7,019 nucleotides of DNA from DASPKO01 sp035628055 (GTDB taxonomy: Bacteria; Planctomycetota; Phycisphaerae; Phycisphaerales; UBA1924), in NCBI GenBank assembly GCA_035628055.1, contig DASPKO010000232.1, positions 1 to 7,019 of the forward strand. Direction: 5' to 3'. Below the pieces are notes generated by a model. That model did not search any database. It was not told the origin of the DNA and saw only the letters and a program-made list of their open reading frames with translations. The translations under genes were made by a program, and so were the position numbers. Below are positions 1-6,344 of the stretch, one piece after another. Every line of letters starts with the position of its first letter. The first letter of the stretch is position 1.

Positions 1-1407
1 GTTCCAGAACGCCAGCCCGGTTGCCTCCCCCGACACGCCGGAGCCGAGCGGGTGCCACTGCGTCCCGTCCCAGCGGGCGACGTTGGCGGCCGCGATCCCG
101 CCGATCGAGCCGAAGGCGCCGCAGGCAAAGACCTGCCCGTCGTGGAAGACGGCCTCGTTCACCCGGATCGTGCCCCCGTCGCTCTGGCCGAGCCACTGCC
201 AGGTCTCGCCGGCGCGGCGGCGGATTCCGCCGGATCCGGCCGCGTACAGGTCGCCCTCGTGTACGGCCAGGTCGTAGACGGGCGGACCGCCCAGATGCTC
301 CCAGGCGCCACCCACCAGCCGCGCCACCCCGGCGGTGCCCCCGACGTGCAGGACCTCCTCGTGCACCGCGACGGCCCGCAGCGACGCCCCGGCGGGAGTG
401 ACGCCGACCGAGTAGACCGCCCACCCGTCGGGCCCGAGCGATGCGACGCCACTGGAGTTCGAACCATCGACGCGCGTGAACTCTCCGGAGAAATAGAGGC
501 GGTCCCCCTGGCTGAGCAGCTCCAGCACGCGCGTCTGGCCGCCGTGCCCGGCCAGGCCGCCGTCGACCGTGTGCCACCCTTGACCATCCCAGCGCGCCAG
601 CCGGGGAATGGTCCGAGCCGAGCCCTCGTGGCTGACGCTGTTGAACCAGCCGCCCGCGACCATCTGGCCGCCGAAAACTCCGAGCGCACGGACGCTCCCG
701 CCCGAACTCATGATTCCAGTGGGGGCCCACGCGCTCCCGTCCCAGCGTGCCACGGTCCAGGGCAGTCCTCCCGCGGCATAGAGCGCGCCGTCGAGCTCCA
801 GGAGCGCCTGGAAGTGCCCCGAGAGCCCGCCGAGGACAAGCCACTGCGCCCCGTCCCACCGGCGCACGGTCCCGCCGTACTCGCCGGCAACGAGCGTGCC
901 GGCGTAGGTCCCGAGCGACCACACGGGCGGAACCAGCCCCCCGCCCAGGGGCGCAAAGGCCGAGCCGTCCCAGCGGGCCACGTGCTGGGCGGGAGCGCCC
1001 CCGGCGGCGGTAAAGGAGCCCGCCAGGACGAGGTCCGGCCCGAGCACCTCCAGGGCACGCACTTCCTGGTTGGTCCCCCCGCCGAGGTCGTGCCACGCGG
1101 AGCCGTCCCAGCGGGCCAGGTTGCTCACAGGCAGACCCCCCGCCGCGGTGAAGAGGCCGCCGGCGACGAGGTCCCCATTGTGAATGGCCAGGTCGCGCAC
1201 GGTGCCGGTGATCCCGCCGCCCAGGGCCTCCCACTGGGAGCCCGTCCACCGCGCGATGTTGACCGGGGCACCGTTGATGAAGAAGGCTCCGCCGGCGACG
1301 AGCGCGCCGTTATGGACGATCAGGGCGTTGACGGCCGGGCCGTTGACCAGGTCGCTCGACGCCACGAACAGGCCCAGGCTCTGCCAGCGCGCACCGTCCC
1401 AGGTCAG
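1..1407 (-). repeat. Eleven-unit imperfect tandem protein repeat (W-D-G units)
   Basis: The Trp of the W-D-G anchor (or its equivalent) falls at residues 96, 147, 193, 239, 277, 315, 366, 417, 457, 491 and 539 of the exported protein, giving spacings of 51, 46, 46, 38, 38, 51, 51, 40, 34 and 48. Units 2-4 and 11 are closest to consensus. Units 8-10 have lost W-D-G (they read L-G-P, L-V-G and R-A-G) but keep the second Trp. At DNA level units 3 and 4 share 19 identical bases (962-980 and 1100-1118, 138 bp apart, exactly 46 codons), which suggests fairly recent unit duplication or strong constraint. The period and aromatic/Gly pattern fit propeller blades, but the number of blades cannot be fixed without the C-terminus. 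Confidence 0.75.
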
Positions 1408-1686
1408 GACGGAGGAGTTGGGAAAAGCGATGTCCGGGAGGAGCTGGCGCGCCCCCGCGACGACGAGCCGCGCGGGCTCGGGGCCGTCGGCGTCGGGGTC
1501 CCAGGTGGTCATCGAGGCGACGACCGCCTCGGTCGTTCCCAGTCCCGTCGGACCGCTCCCGCCGCCGTGGATCCACTGCTCGCACTGGGCCCATGCCGCG
1601 CGGCCGGGACCAACGGCCAGGCAGGCGAGCAGGGTCGCGACGGAGCGGACCAGCCACGGCCGGCGGCGAACAGATCGGCTCCGCAC
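1..1686 (-). CDS. Exported WDG-repeat, propeller-like protein (C-terminus beyond window)
   Basis: Function unknown; probably a secreted or surface structural/binding protein. The frame is open for 562 codons to the window edge, so the C-terminus (and any sorting signal) is not visible. The GTG start at 1686 is well supported: the next in-frame codon block upstream holds a TAG at 1714-1716, there is no other start between, and GGAGGA lies 6 nt before it. Residues 1-33 form a signal peptide: an Arg-rich n-region with R8-R9-P-W-L, a hydrophobic core to about residue 26, and an A-W-A/Q cleavage site after A33. The mature part is about 11 imperfect units of 34-51 residues. Each carries a version of A-R-W-D-G-x-x-W-x-x-L-G-G-G followed by a V-x-A-L strand, then L-V-A-G-G-x-F. 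This resembles kelch/Rax2-type beta-propeller sequences found in exported planctomycete proteins. It lies 61 bp downstream of the preceding minus-strand gene, which allows co-transcription. The reading frame is very secure; the fold is inferred. Confidence 0.85.
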   Translation of the reverse strand, partial: MRSRSVRRRPWLVRSVATLLACLAVGPGRAAWAQCEQWIHGGGSGPTGLGTTEAVVASMTTWDPDADGPEPARLVVAGARQLLPDIAFPNSSVLTWDGARWQSLGLFVASSDLVNGPAVNALIVHNGALVAGGAFFINGAPVNIARWTGSQWEALGGGITGTVRDLAIHNGDLVAGGLFTAAGGLPVSNLARWDGSAWHDLGGGTNQEVRALEVLGPDLVLAGSFTAAGGAPAQHVARWDGSAFAPLGGGLVPPVWSLGTYAGTLVAGEYGGTVRRWDGAQWLVLGGLSGHFQALLELDGALYAAGGLPWTVARWDGSAWAPTGIMSSGGSVRALGVFGGQMVAGGWFNSVSHEGSARTIPRLARWDGQGWHTVDGGLAGHGGQTRVLELLSQGDRLYFSGEFTRVDGSNSSGVASLGPDGWAVYSVGVTPAGASLRAVAVHEEVLHVGGTAGVARLVGGAWEHLGGPPVYDLAVHEGDLYAAGSGGIRRRAGETWQWLGQSDGGTIRVNEAVFHDGQVFACGAFGSIGGIAAANVARWDGTQWHPLGSGVSGEATGLAFWN

Positions 1687-1692
1687 GGGGGA

Positions 1693-1698
1693 TCCTCC
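1693..1698 (-). promoter_or_regulatory. Ribosome binding site of the repeat protein
   Basis: GGAGGA on the minus strand, 6 nt before the GTG at 1686. It decides the start of the repeat protein, since a TAG in the same frame at 1714-1716 excludes anything further upstream. Confidence 0.8.
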
Positions 1699-1747
1699 GG
1701 GAGTGGCCCCAGTCTACCCGGCGGCGCACCCGGGCCCAACCGCGCGC

Positions 1748-2650
1748 TCAACGGCTTCCGAAGCGCACCACCTCGTGAATGGCCCAGCCCGGAACGGGCG
1801 CCGTGCCGCCGCGCGTCATGCGAGCGCGGCTGAGCCACTTGGCCTCGCGGGTTCCCAGCACCGCCGGGGGGACCAGCTTGCGGAGGGGCGCGACGCCGGC
1901 CAGCGCCGTCATGCCCAGCGCGCCCTCACGGATGGTCGAACTCTCCCCGAGCCCGACGGAGCCATCGTCCCAGCACACGCCCTCGTCCCCGAGGCTCACC
2001 GGCGCGCGCTCTCTGCCGTTCTCGACGAGCAGCCGCTGGGGTCGGGCCCCGGCCCACTCGAACCAGACCGCCCAGCCCGACTCCGCCCCGAAGCGGCCCC
2101 AGCGCAGCTCCTGGATGGGCAGATTCCAGGGGGCAACGGTCAGTTCGACCGTCTCGGCGTACCCCAGGCCCTCGAGCGTCCCGCCGCCCTCGACACGCAC
2201 CCGGGCGCGGGCCCGCGGCATCAGGCAGTGCCAGCGCACCGTGCCGTCCGCGTCGTCGAGCACGAGCCGGTCGATCGGCTCGGCGGTCGGCTCCCAGGAC
2301 CCGCTCAGACCCAGGGGTGCGCACTCCCAGCTCGCCCGCGCTGCCCCCAAGACCGGCCCGGGCCCGCCGCGGACCGTCGAGGCGGTCGTGGTGCGCGGCT
2401 CCAGGTCGCCCCGGGCGCGATCGTGGAGGATGGTCGACGCATAGACGACCCGGACCCCCAGCCAGTCGAGGCGGGCCCAATAACCGATAAAGGCGCGCCC
2501 GTCGGGCGTGACGCAGTCGAGATAGTGCTTGGTGAGCTTGAAGGCGATGACGAGAGCCTTGAGGATGTCCCGGCGCAACGATAGTGCCCGGGTCCCGGAG
2601 CGGGCGGCGGGCTCGTCGGCCGGCAACGCCGCCGGGGTCGCCGATACCAT
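1748..2650 (-). CDS. Hypothetical beta-rich protein, possibly lipocalin-like
   Basis: I do not recognise this family with confidence. The frame ends in TGA and gives 300 residues from the ATG at 2650. A TTG at 2578 (276 residues) is an alternative, because the first 24 residues are Ala/Pro-rich and look unconserved; neither start has a clear Shine-Dalgarno site. No signal peptide or lasting membrane segment is visible. After a short basic and hydrophobic stretch (about residues 25-42), the sequence alternates Trp/Tyr, Gly and charged residues in beta-strand style. Landmarks are L-D-C-V-T-P-D-G near 44-51, F-I-G-Y-W shortly after, then G-Y-A-E (Y164), P-W-x-L-P-I and W-G-R-F. The G-Y-A-E/P-W/W-G-R-F spacing recalls lipocalin-like proteins of the AttH/CrtC (hydroxyneurosporene hydratase-like) type, but this is a memory-based guess. 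It is divergent from lepB and 61 bp upstream of the repeat-protein gene. The coding call is firm because the composition alternates as expected and the antisense frames lack any family pattern. Confidence 0.7.
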   Translation of the reverse strand: MVSATPAALPADEPAARSGTRALSLRRDILKALVIAFKLTKHYLDCVTPDGRAFIGYWARLDWLGVRVVYASTILHDRARGDLEPRTTTASTVRGGPGPVLGAARASWECAPLGLSGSWEPTAEPIDRLVLDDADGTVRWHCLMPRARARVRVEGGGTLEGLGYAETVELTVAPWNLPIQELRWGRFGAESGWAVWFEWAGARPQRLLVENGRERAPVSLGDEGVCWDDGSVGLGESSTIREGALGMTALAGVAPLRKLVPPAVLGTREAKWLSRARMTRGGTAPVPGWAIHEVVRFGSR

Positions 2651-2660
2651 GCGGGCCATG
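2579..2660. other. Divergent start region between hypothetical gene and lepB
   Basis: Two CATG tetramers (2648-2651 and 2657-2660) each supply an ATG on both strands, in frame with lepB (plus) and with the hypothetical gene (minus). If the hypothetical gene starts at the internal TTG (2578) instead, about 70 bp remain for two divergent promoters. I see no convincing -35/-10 pair and no good Shine-Dalgarno site on either strand. Leaderless or Shine-Dalgarno-independent initiation would fit, but this is inference. Confidence 0.3.
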
Positions 2661-4340
2661 CAGAGTCCCAGCCCGCACGCCCCGCCCCCGCCCGAGCGCC
2701 CCCCGGGCCGCGAGTCCATCAAGGACACGCTCATCTCGATCGTGATCGCGTTCGTGCTGGCCTTCGTCTTTCGCGGGTTCGTGGTCGAGGCGTTCGTGAT
2801 CCCCACGGGGTCGATGGCCCCGACGCTGCTGGGGGCGCACACGCGCTTCCGCGGGCCGGAATCGGGATATGACTGGCCCGTGGGGCCCTGGGAGGGGCGC
2901 GGGTCCGAGGCCGCCCCCGTGCAGTCCGAGGTCGTCGTGCACGATCCGATGACCGGGACCCGCGTGGAGAAGCGGCGGGTGCCGACGCGGTCGGGCGACC
3001 GCATCCTGGTGATGAAGTTTCTGTACGCCGTGCTCGGACCGAGACGGTTCGACGTCGTGGTCTTCAAGGAGCCGGACAACCCCCAGCGGAACTTCATCAA
3101 GCGGCTGATCGGCCTTCCCGGCGAGATGGTCGCGCTCGTCGACGGCGACATCTTCGTGCGCCCGGACGACGGGGCCGCGGCCCCGGGCGACGACGCCTGG
3201 GGCGGGCTCTCGGGCTGGGCCATCGCCCGCAAGCCCGTGGGCGTGCAGCGGGCCGTGTGGCAGACCGTGCACGACAGCCGGTATGCGCCCGTGCGGGCCG
3301 GGGCGGCGGGCCAGGTCCCGTGGACGAGCGCCGACCCCGGCTGGGAGCTCGAAGGCCCCGTCTACCGGTACGCGGGCCGCGGGCCCACCACGCTGCGCTG
3401 GGACGAGCAGCGCACGCGCTACTCCGACCGGGCGCCACCCTGGCAGCACACCATCGAGACCTGGGCGATCGACGACCGGTACGCCTACAACGAGCTGCCG
3501 CCCGGCAACCCGATGTTCGGCGCCTGGGCGGTTCGCTTCCCGGTCAGCGACGTCCGGATGCGCCTGGGCATCGACCCGGGCCAGGACAGCCAGAACCGGA
3601 CGGTGACGGCCACGATCGCGGCCCGCGGTCACGAGTTCGCGATGGAGATCGCTGGCCCGGCGGTGACGGTGAAGATGCGGGCCCGCGGCGTGCCCGCCTG
3701 GACCGTCCTGGGAAGCGGCACCCTGCCGGACGGGCCGCTCCGCGCCGGGCGCGTCACCGATCTGGAGTTCTGGCACGCCGACCAGGGCCTCCGCGTCCTC
3801 GTCGGCGGCCGCGGCGTGGACTTCGAGACTCCGGCGGGCCGGACCGGGCTGCTCACCTACGACTGGTCCCCGGCCGAGCGCATCCGCCTGGCGACGGGGC
3901 GAACCACCGCGGACCTGGGCGAGGATGTGCCGGCGATCCAGCGGCCCGAGGTCTACGCGCGGTCCACGGTGAGCTGGACCTTTACCGGGCCCGTCACGCT
4001 CCATCGCGTGGGCCTCGACCGCGACCTGTACTACCGCCCGATGGGCACCCTGCGCGGGCCGGGGCTCAGCACCCATCCCTCCCGCCCCGCGCGGCTCGGA
4101 CCCGACGAGTTCTTCTGCCTCGGCGACAACAGCCCCGCGAGCCAGGACGGGCGGGCCTGGGAGACCGTGGACCCATGGGTCGCCAGCGAGGTCTGGGAGC
4201 GCCGGGGCCTGTCGGCCCGGCCGGGCGTGGTGCCGCGCGAGCTGATGCTCGGCAAGGCCTTCTTCGTCTACTTCCCGTCGCTGCACAAGGAGGCGACGAT
4301 CCCCGTGCCCGACGTGGCGCGGATGCGCTTCATCCGCTGA
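2649..4340 (+). CDS. lepB: Signal peptidase I with large insert
   Basis: Membrane-bound Ser/Lys protease that removes signal peptides from exported proteins on the outer face of the cytoplasmic membrane. It is 563 residues from this ATG (560 from the ATG at 2658, equally possible); typical family members are about 160-330. After a Pro-rich cytoplasmic tail comes one membrane segment (about 27-41). The family boxes follow in order: box B I-P-T-G-S-M-A-P-T-L with nucleophile S55; box C G-D-R-I-L-V (116-121); box D R-F-D-V-V-V-F-K and N-F-I-K-R-L-I-G-L-P-G-E with general base K151; box E G-D-N-S-P-A-S-Q-D-G-R (492-502). Box E has Gly where the usual D-S-R has Ser. Two additions stand out: a ribbon-like segment without cysteines (69-103), and about 320 residues between boxes D and E. 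Part of the latter (about 285-460) looks like a beta-sandwich, with W-H-x-D-Q-G-L-R-V-L-V-G-G near 375-387. The gene is divergent from the hypothetical gene and convergent with the PLP enzyme. All catalytic residues are present, so activity is expected. Confidence 0.93.
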   Translation: MRAMQSPSPHAPPPPERPPGRESIKDTLISIVIAFVLAFVFRGFVVEAFVIPTGSMAPTLLGAHTRFRGPESGYDWPVGPWEGRGSEAAPVQSEVVVHDPMTGTRVEKRRVPTRSGDRILVMKFLYAVLGPRRFDVVVFKEPDNPQRNFIKRLIGLPGEMVALVDGDIFVRPDDGAAAPGDDAWGGLSGWAIARKPVGVQRAVWQTVHDSRYAPVRAGAAGQVPWTSADPGWELEGPVYRYAGRGPTTLRWDEQRTRYSDRAPPWQHTIETWAIDDRYAYNELPPGNPMFGAWAVRFPVSDVRMRLGIDPGQDSQNRTVTATIAARGHEFAMEIAGPAVTVKMRARGVPAWTVLGSGTLPDGPLRAGRVTDLEFWHADQGLRVLVGGRGVDFETPAGRTGLLTYDWSPAERIRLATGRTTADLGEDVPAIQRPEVYARSTVSWTFTGPVTLHRVGLDRDLYYRPMGTLRGPGLSTHPSRPARLGPDEFFCLGDNSPASQDGRAWETVDPWVASEVWERRGLSARPGVVPRELMLGKAFFVYFPSLHKEATIPVPDVARMRFIR

Positions 4341-4361
4341 GCCGCCCCCGGCGGGCCCCGG

Positions 4362-6269
4362 CTACTCGAGCAGCGCCGCCAGGCCCGGCTGGCGCTCCAC
4401 GTAGTGCCGGTGCACGTCCAGGTAGTGCTTCTTGTACATCGCGTCGGCCTGCTCCGCGCCCGGGAAGGCGCGGCTGAACCCCGGCCGGTCCCCGTCGAGC
4501 GTGAGCTCGGCGGCCTTGACCAGGTGCGCCATCAGGGTGCGCGGGTCCTCGATGCCCACCGAGACGCGGGTGGTGGTCGGGGTGATCCCGGCGTCGGCCA
4601 GGGCCTGCTGGCCCAGCTCGCTGTGGCTCGTCAGCGCCGGGCAGAGCACCACCGTGTTGGTCTGGCCCAGCGAGACCTGATGCCCGAGGACCGGGTCGAG
4701 CATGTCGAAGAACCGCTCGAAGGTCGGACGGCTGAAGAGCGGGCCAGCGGAACGGGCCCGCCCGTTGCCCGCAGCCGGAGGCCTCCCCTCGAAGTCGAAC
4801 GTGAACAGCGGGGCCGGCAGGCCCAGGTACATGCAGCGCTCCCGCAGGGGCGCGTTCTCGTCGCCGGGCACCGCGTTGCAGCGGACGTTGATGTCGGGGT
4901 GGGCCCCGAGGAACTCGGCGAGGGTAAGGGTGTTGATGGCCTTCTGGAGCATCCGCAGCTCGAGCGTGTGGATGCCCGTGAGCACGTCCAGCGACTTCTC
5001 CGAGTCGAGGAAGGAGCCCTTGACGTAGTAGACGTTCCAGAAGACCGTCTCGTCGTACGAGTACGAGCGCGGGGTGCCGTCGGGCGCGAAGCCGGGCATG
5101 CTGTCGTGCTTGCCCATGAACATGCGCTCGGTGCGCCCGATCACCGCGCCGCCCATCACCTGGCCCGTGCCCGCCAGGTCTTTGGTGTAGGAGTGGATGA
5201 CGAAGTCGGGGCGCTCGGCCGGGTCGGCGCGCCGCAGGGGCCGGTGCAGGAAGGGCGTTCCCACCGTCGAGTCGCAGATCACGTTGAGCCCGAGGGCGTG
5301 GGCCCGGGCGCAGATCGCCGGCACGTCGAGCACGTACCCGTGCGGGTTGCAGGGCGATTCCAGGTAGACGTAGACCTGCCGTCCCTCCGCGAGGCGATCG
5401 GCGCAGCGCTCGGCCACGCCGGCGTGCGCCTCCAGGAACGCCTCGGCCGTGAACCCGTCGAAGAAGTTGACGCTCACGTCGAGGTTGCTCTTCTTGGCGA
5501 ACCAGTCGTGCATGAGCTGGTACGTGCCCCCGTAGACGTTCCGCGAGGCGAGGATGATGTCGCGGTGCCCGACGAGGTGGCTGAGCACGGCGTCGATCGC
5601 GGCCATCCCGGAGTTGAAGTTCCACGCGAAGTACTCGCCCGCCAGCTCGCCGCACTCGAGGTCCACGATGTGGTTGGCCAGCGAGATGTTGGTCGGATTG
5701 AGCAGGCGCGAATAGACCTCGAGCAGCAGCTCCTTGCCCTGGAAGGCGTCGTCCACCCACTCGGCGCAGGCGTAGATGTAGGTCGCGGTCTTGGCGATCA
5801 CCGGCTTGGCGCTGAAGAGCGCGGTGACGTTGTCGAAGATCGGGTACGGGCCCTTGGCCAGCGCGCTCCCCTGGTTGTTCACGACACTCTGATAGGTCTT
5901 GCGGAAGGGGTGCTGGAGCGTGTCGAGCACCTTGGCGAGCTGGAAACAGAGGAACTTCTGGGCCGCGAAGCGGGCCGCCCGGTCCTGGCGCGGGAGCTCG
6001 GCCAGCTCGCTCACGAGCACCGGCCACATGCGCTTGAGCTGCGCGTGCCCGAGGTAGAGGTGCCGGGCCATCCCGCCGAGCCGGGACCCGAACTCCGAGG
6101 CCGGGTCGAGCCCGAAGTGCGCGAGCTGCTCGGCGACGAGGCCGTCGATGTCGGTGGCCTCGGTGGTCTTGCGGCGCGGCGAGATCTCGCGAGCCAGCTC
6201 GAAGTCCGAGGCCGCCGCCGGCACGTTCGTCGCGCGGGAAGCGCGCCCGCCGCCACTGTTCTTGGGCAT
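4362..6269 (-). CDS. PLP-dependent Cys/Met-metabolism family enzyme with N-terminal extension
   Basis: A fold-type I PLP enzyme related to cystathionine gamma-synthase, methionine gamma-lyase and O-acylhomoserine sulfhydrylases; its exact substrate cannot be told from sequence. The start at 6269 is chosen over an ATG at 6299 because GGAGG lies 7 nt before it; this gives 635 residues against about 390-430 for the family. Family landmarks are present: Y186-S-R-x-x-N-P-T (phosphate-binding Y-x-R from the neighbouring subunit), S220-G-M-A-A-I, Y246-G-G-T-Y (ring-stacking Tyr), the E-S-P-C-N-P-x-G block, D333-S-T (pyridine-N Asp), K363 in S-Y-T-K-D-L-A-G-T-G (PLP lysine) and R568-V-S-V-G-I-E-D (substrate carboxylate Arg). 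The extension of about 145 residues before the core is largely helical in pattern and unrecognised. Another roughly 80 residues are spread through the C-terminal half. The lysine loop has G-T-G-Q where relatives have G-H-S-D. It is probably a cytosolic multimer. It follows ruvA on the same strand and converges on lepB. Confidence 0.85.
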   Translation of the reverse strand: MPKNSGGGRASRATNVPAAASDFELAREISPRRKTTEATDIDGLVAEQLAHFGLDPASEFGSRLGGMARHLYLGHAQLKRMWPVLVSELAELPRQDRAARFAAQKFLCFQLAKVLDTLQHPFRKTYQSVVNNQGSALAKGPYPIFDNVTALFSAKPVIAKTATYIYACAEWVDDAFQGKELLLEVYSRLLNPTNISLANHIVDLECGELAGEYFAWNFNSGMAAIDAVLSHLVGHRDIILASRNVYGGTYQLMHDWFAKKSNLDVSVNFFDGFTAEAFLEAHAGVAERCADRLAEGRQVYVYLESPCNPHGYVLDVPAICARAHALGLNVICDSTVGTPFLHRPLRRADPAERPDFVIHSYTKDLAGTGQVMGGAVIGRTERMFMGKHDSMPGFAPDGTPRSYSYDETVFWNVYYVKGSFLDSEKSLDVLTGIHTLELRMLQKAINTLTLAEFLGAHPDINVRCNAVPGDENAPLRERCMYLGLPAPLFTFDFEGRPPAAGNGRARSAGPLFSRPTFERFFDMLDPVLGHQVSLGQTNTVVLCPALTSHSELGQQALADAGITPTTTRVSVGIEDPRTLMAHLVKAAELTLDGDRPGFSRAFPGAEQADAMYKKHYLDVHRHYVERQPGLAALLE

Positions 6270-6276
6270 CGCTCGG

Positions 6277-6281
6277 CCTCC
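6277..6281 (-). promoter_or_regulatory. Ribosome binding site of the PLP enzyme
   Basis: GGAGG on the minus strand with a 7-nt spacer to the ATG at 6269. It supports M-P-K-N as the true N-terminus over the in-frame ATG at 6299, whose extra residues are a Gly-rich string (G-G-R-G-G-G-G-R). Confidence 0.75.
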
Positions 6282-6325
6282 GCCACCCCTCCCGCCCATG
6301 GTAGCGCGCGGGCGGTGCGGCCCCG

Positions 6326-6341
6326 GGGCGCCGCGGCGCCC
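6326..6341 (-). terminator. GC-only palindrome after ruvA stop (possible hairpin)
   Basis: A perfect 16-bp palindrome, GGGCGCCGCGGCGCCC, starting 3 nt past the ruvA stop codon (6345-6347). It can fold into a 6-bp stem with a 4-nt loop. No T-run follows on the minus strand, so it is not a standard intrinsic terminator. It could slow polymerase, protect the ruvA 3' end, or be chance in such GC-rich DNA. Confidence 0.25.
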
Positions 6342-6344
6342 GCG

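Noticed and set aside
962..1118. Short direct repeats of about 19 bp that might suggest a CRISPR or regulatory iteron
   Set aside because: They are 138 bp apart, in frame, and encode the same W-D-G motif of a protein repeat, so they are explained by the coding sequence.
52..1833. Open frame of 593 codons on the plus strand opposite the repeat protein
   Set aside because: The opposite strand has a signal peptide, an excellent ribosome site and a regular protein repeat. The plus-strand protein shows none of these and only mirrors the repeat.
1926..4286. Open frame of 786 codons on the minus strand, antisense to lepB
   Set aside because: It crosses the whole of lepB and the 5' part of the hypothetical gene, has a His/Arg/Pro/Gly-rich composition typical of a shadow frame in GC-rich DNA, and shows no family motif. 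lepB has all its catalytic boxes.
4341..4361. Possible shared terminator between lepB and the PLP enzyme (C-C-G-C-C / G-G-C-G-G, 4342-4354)
   Set aside because: Only a 5-bp stem with a 3-nt loop and no T-run on either side, which is easily chance at this GC content.
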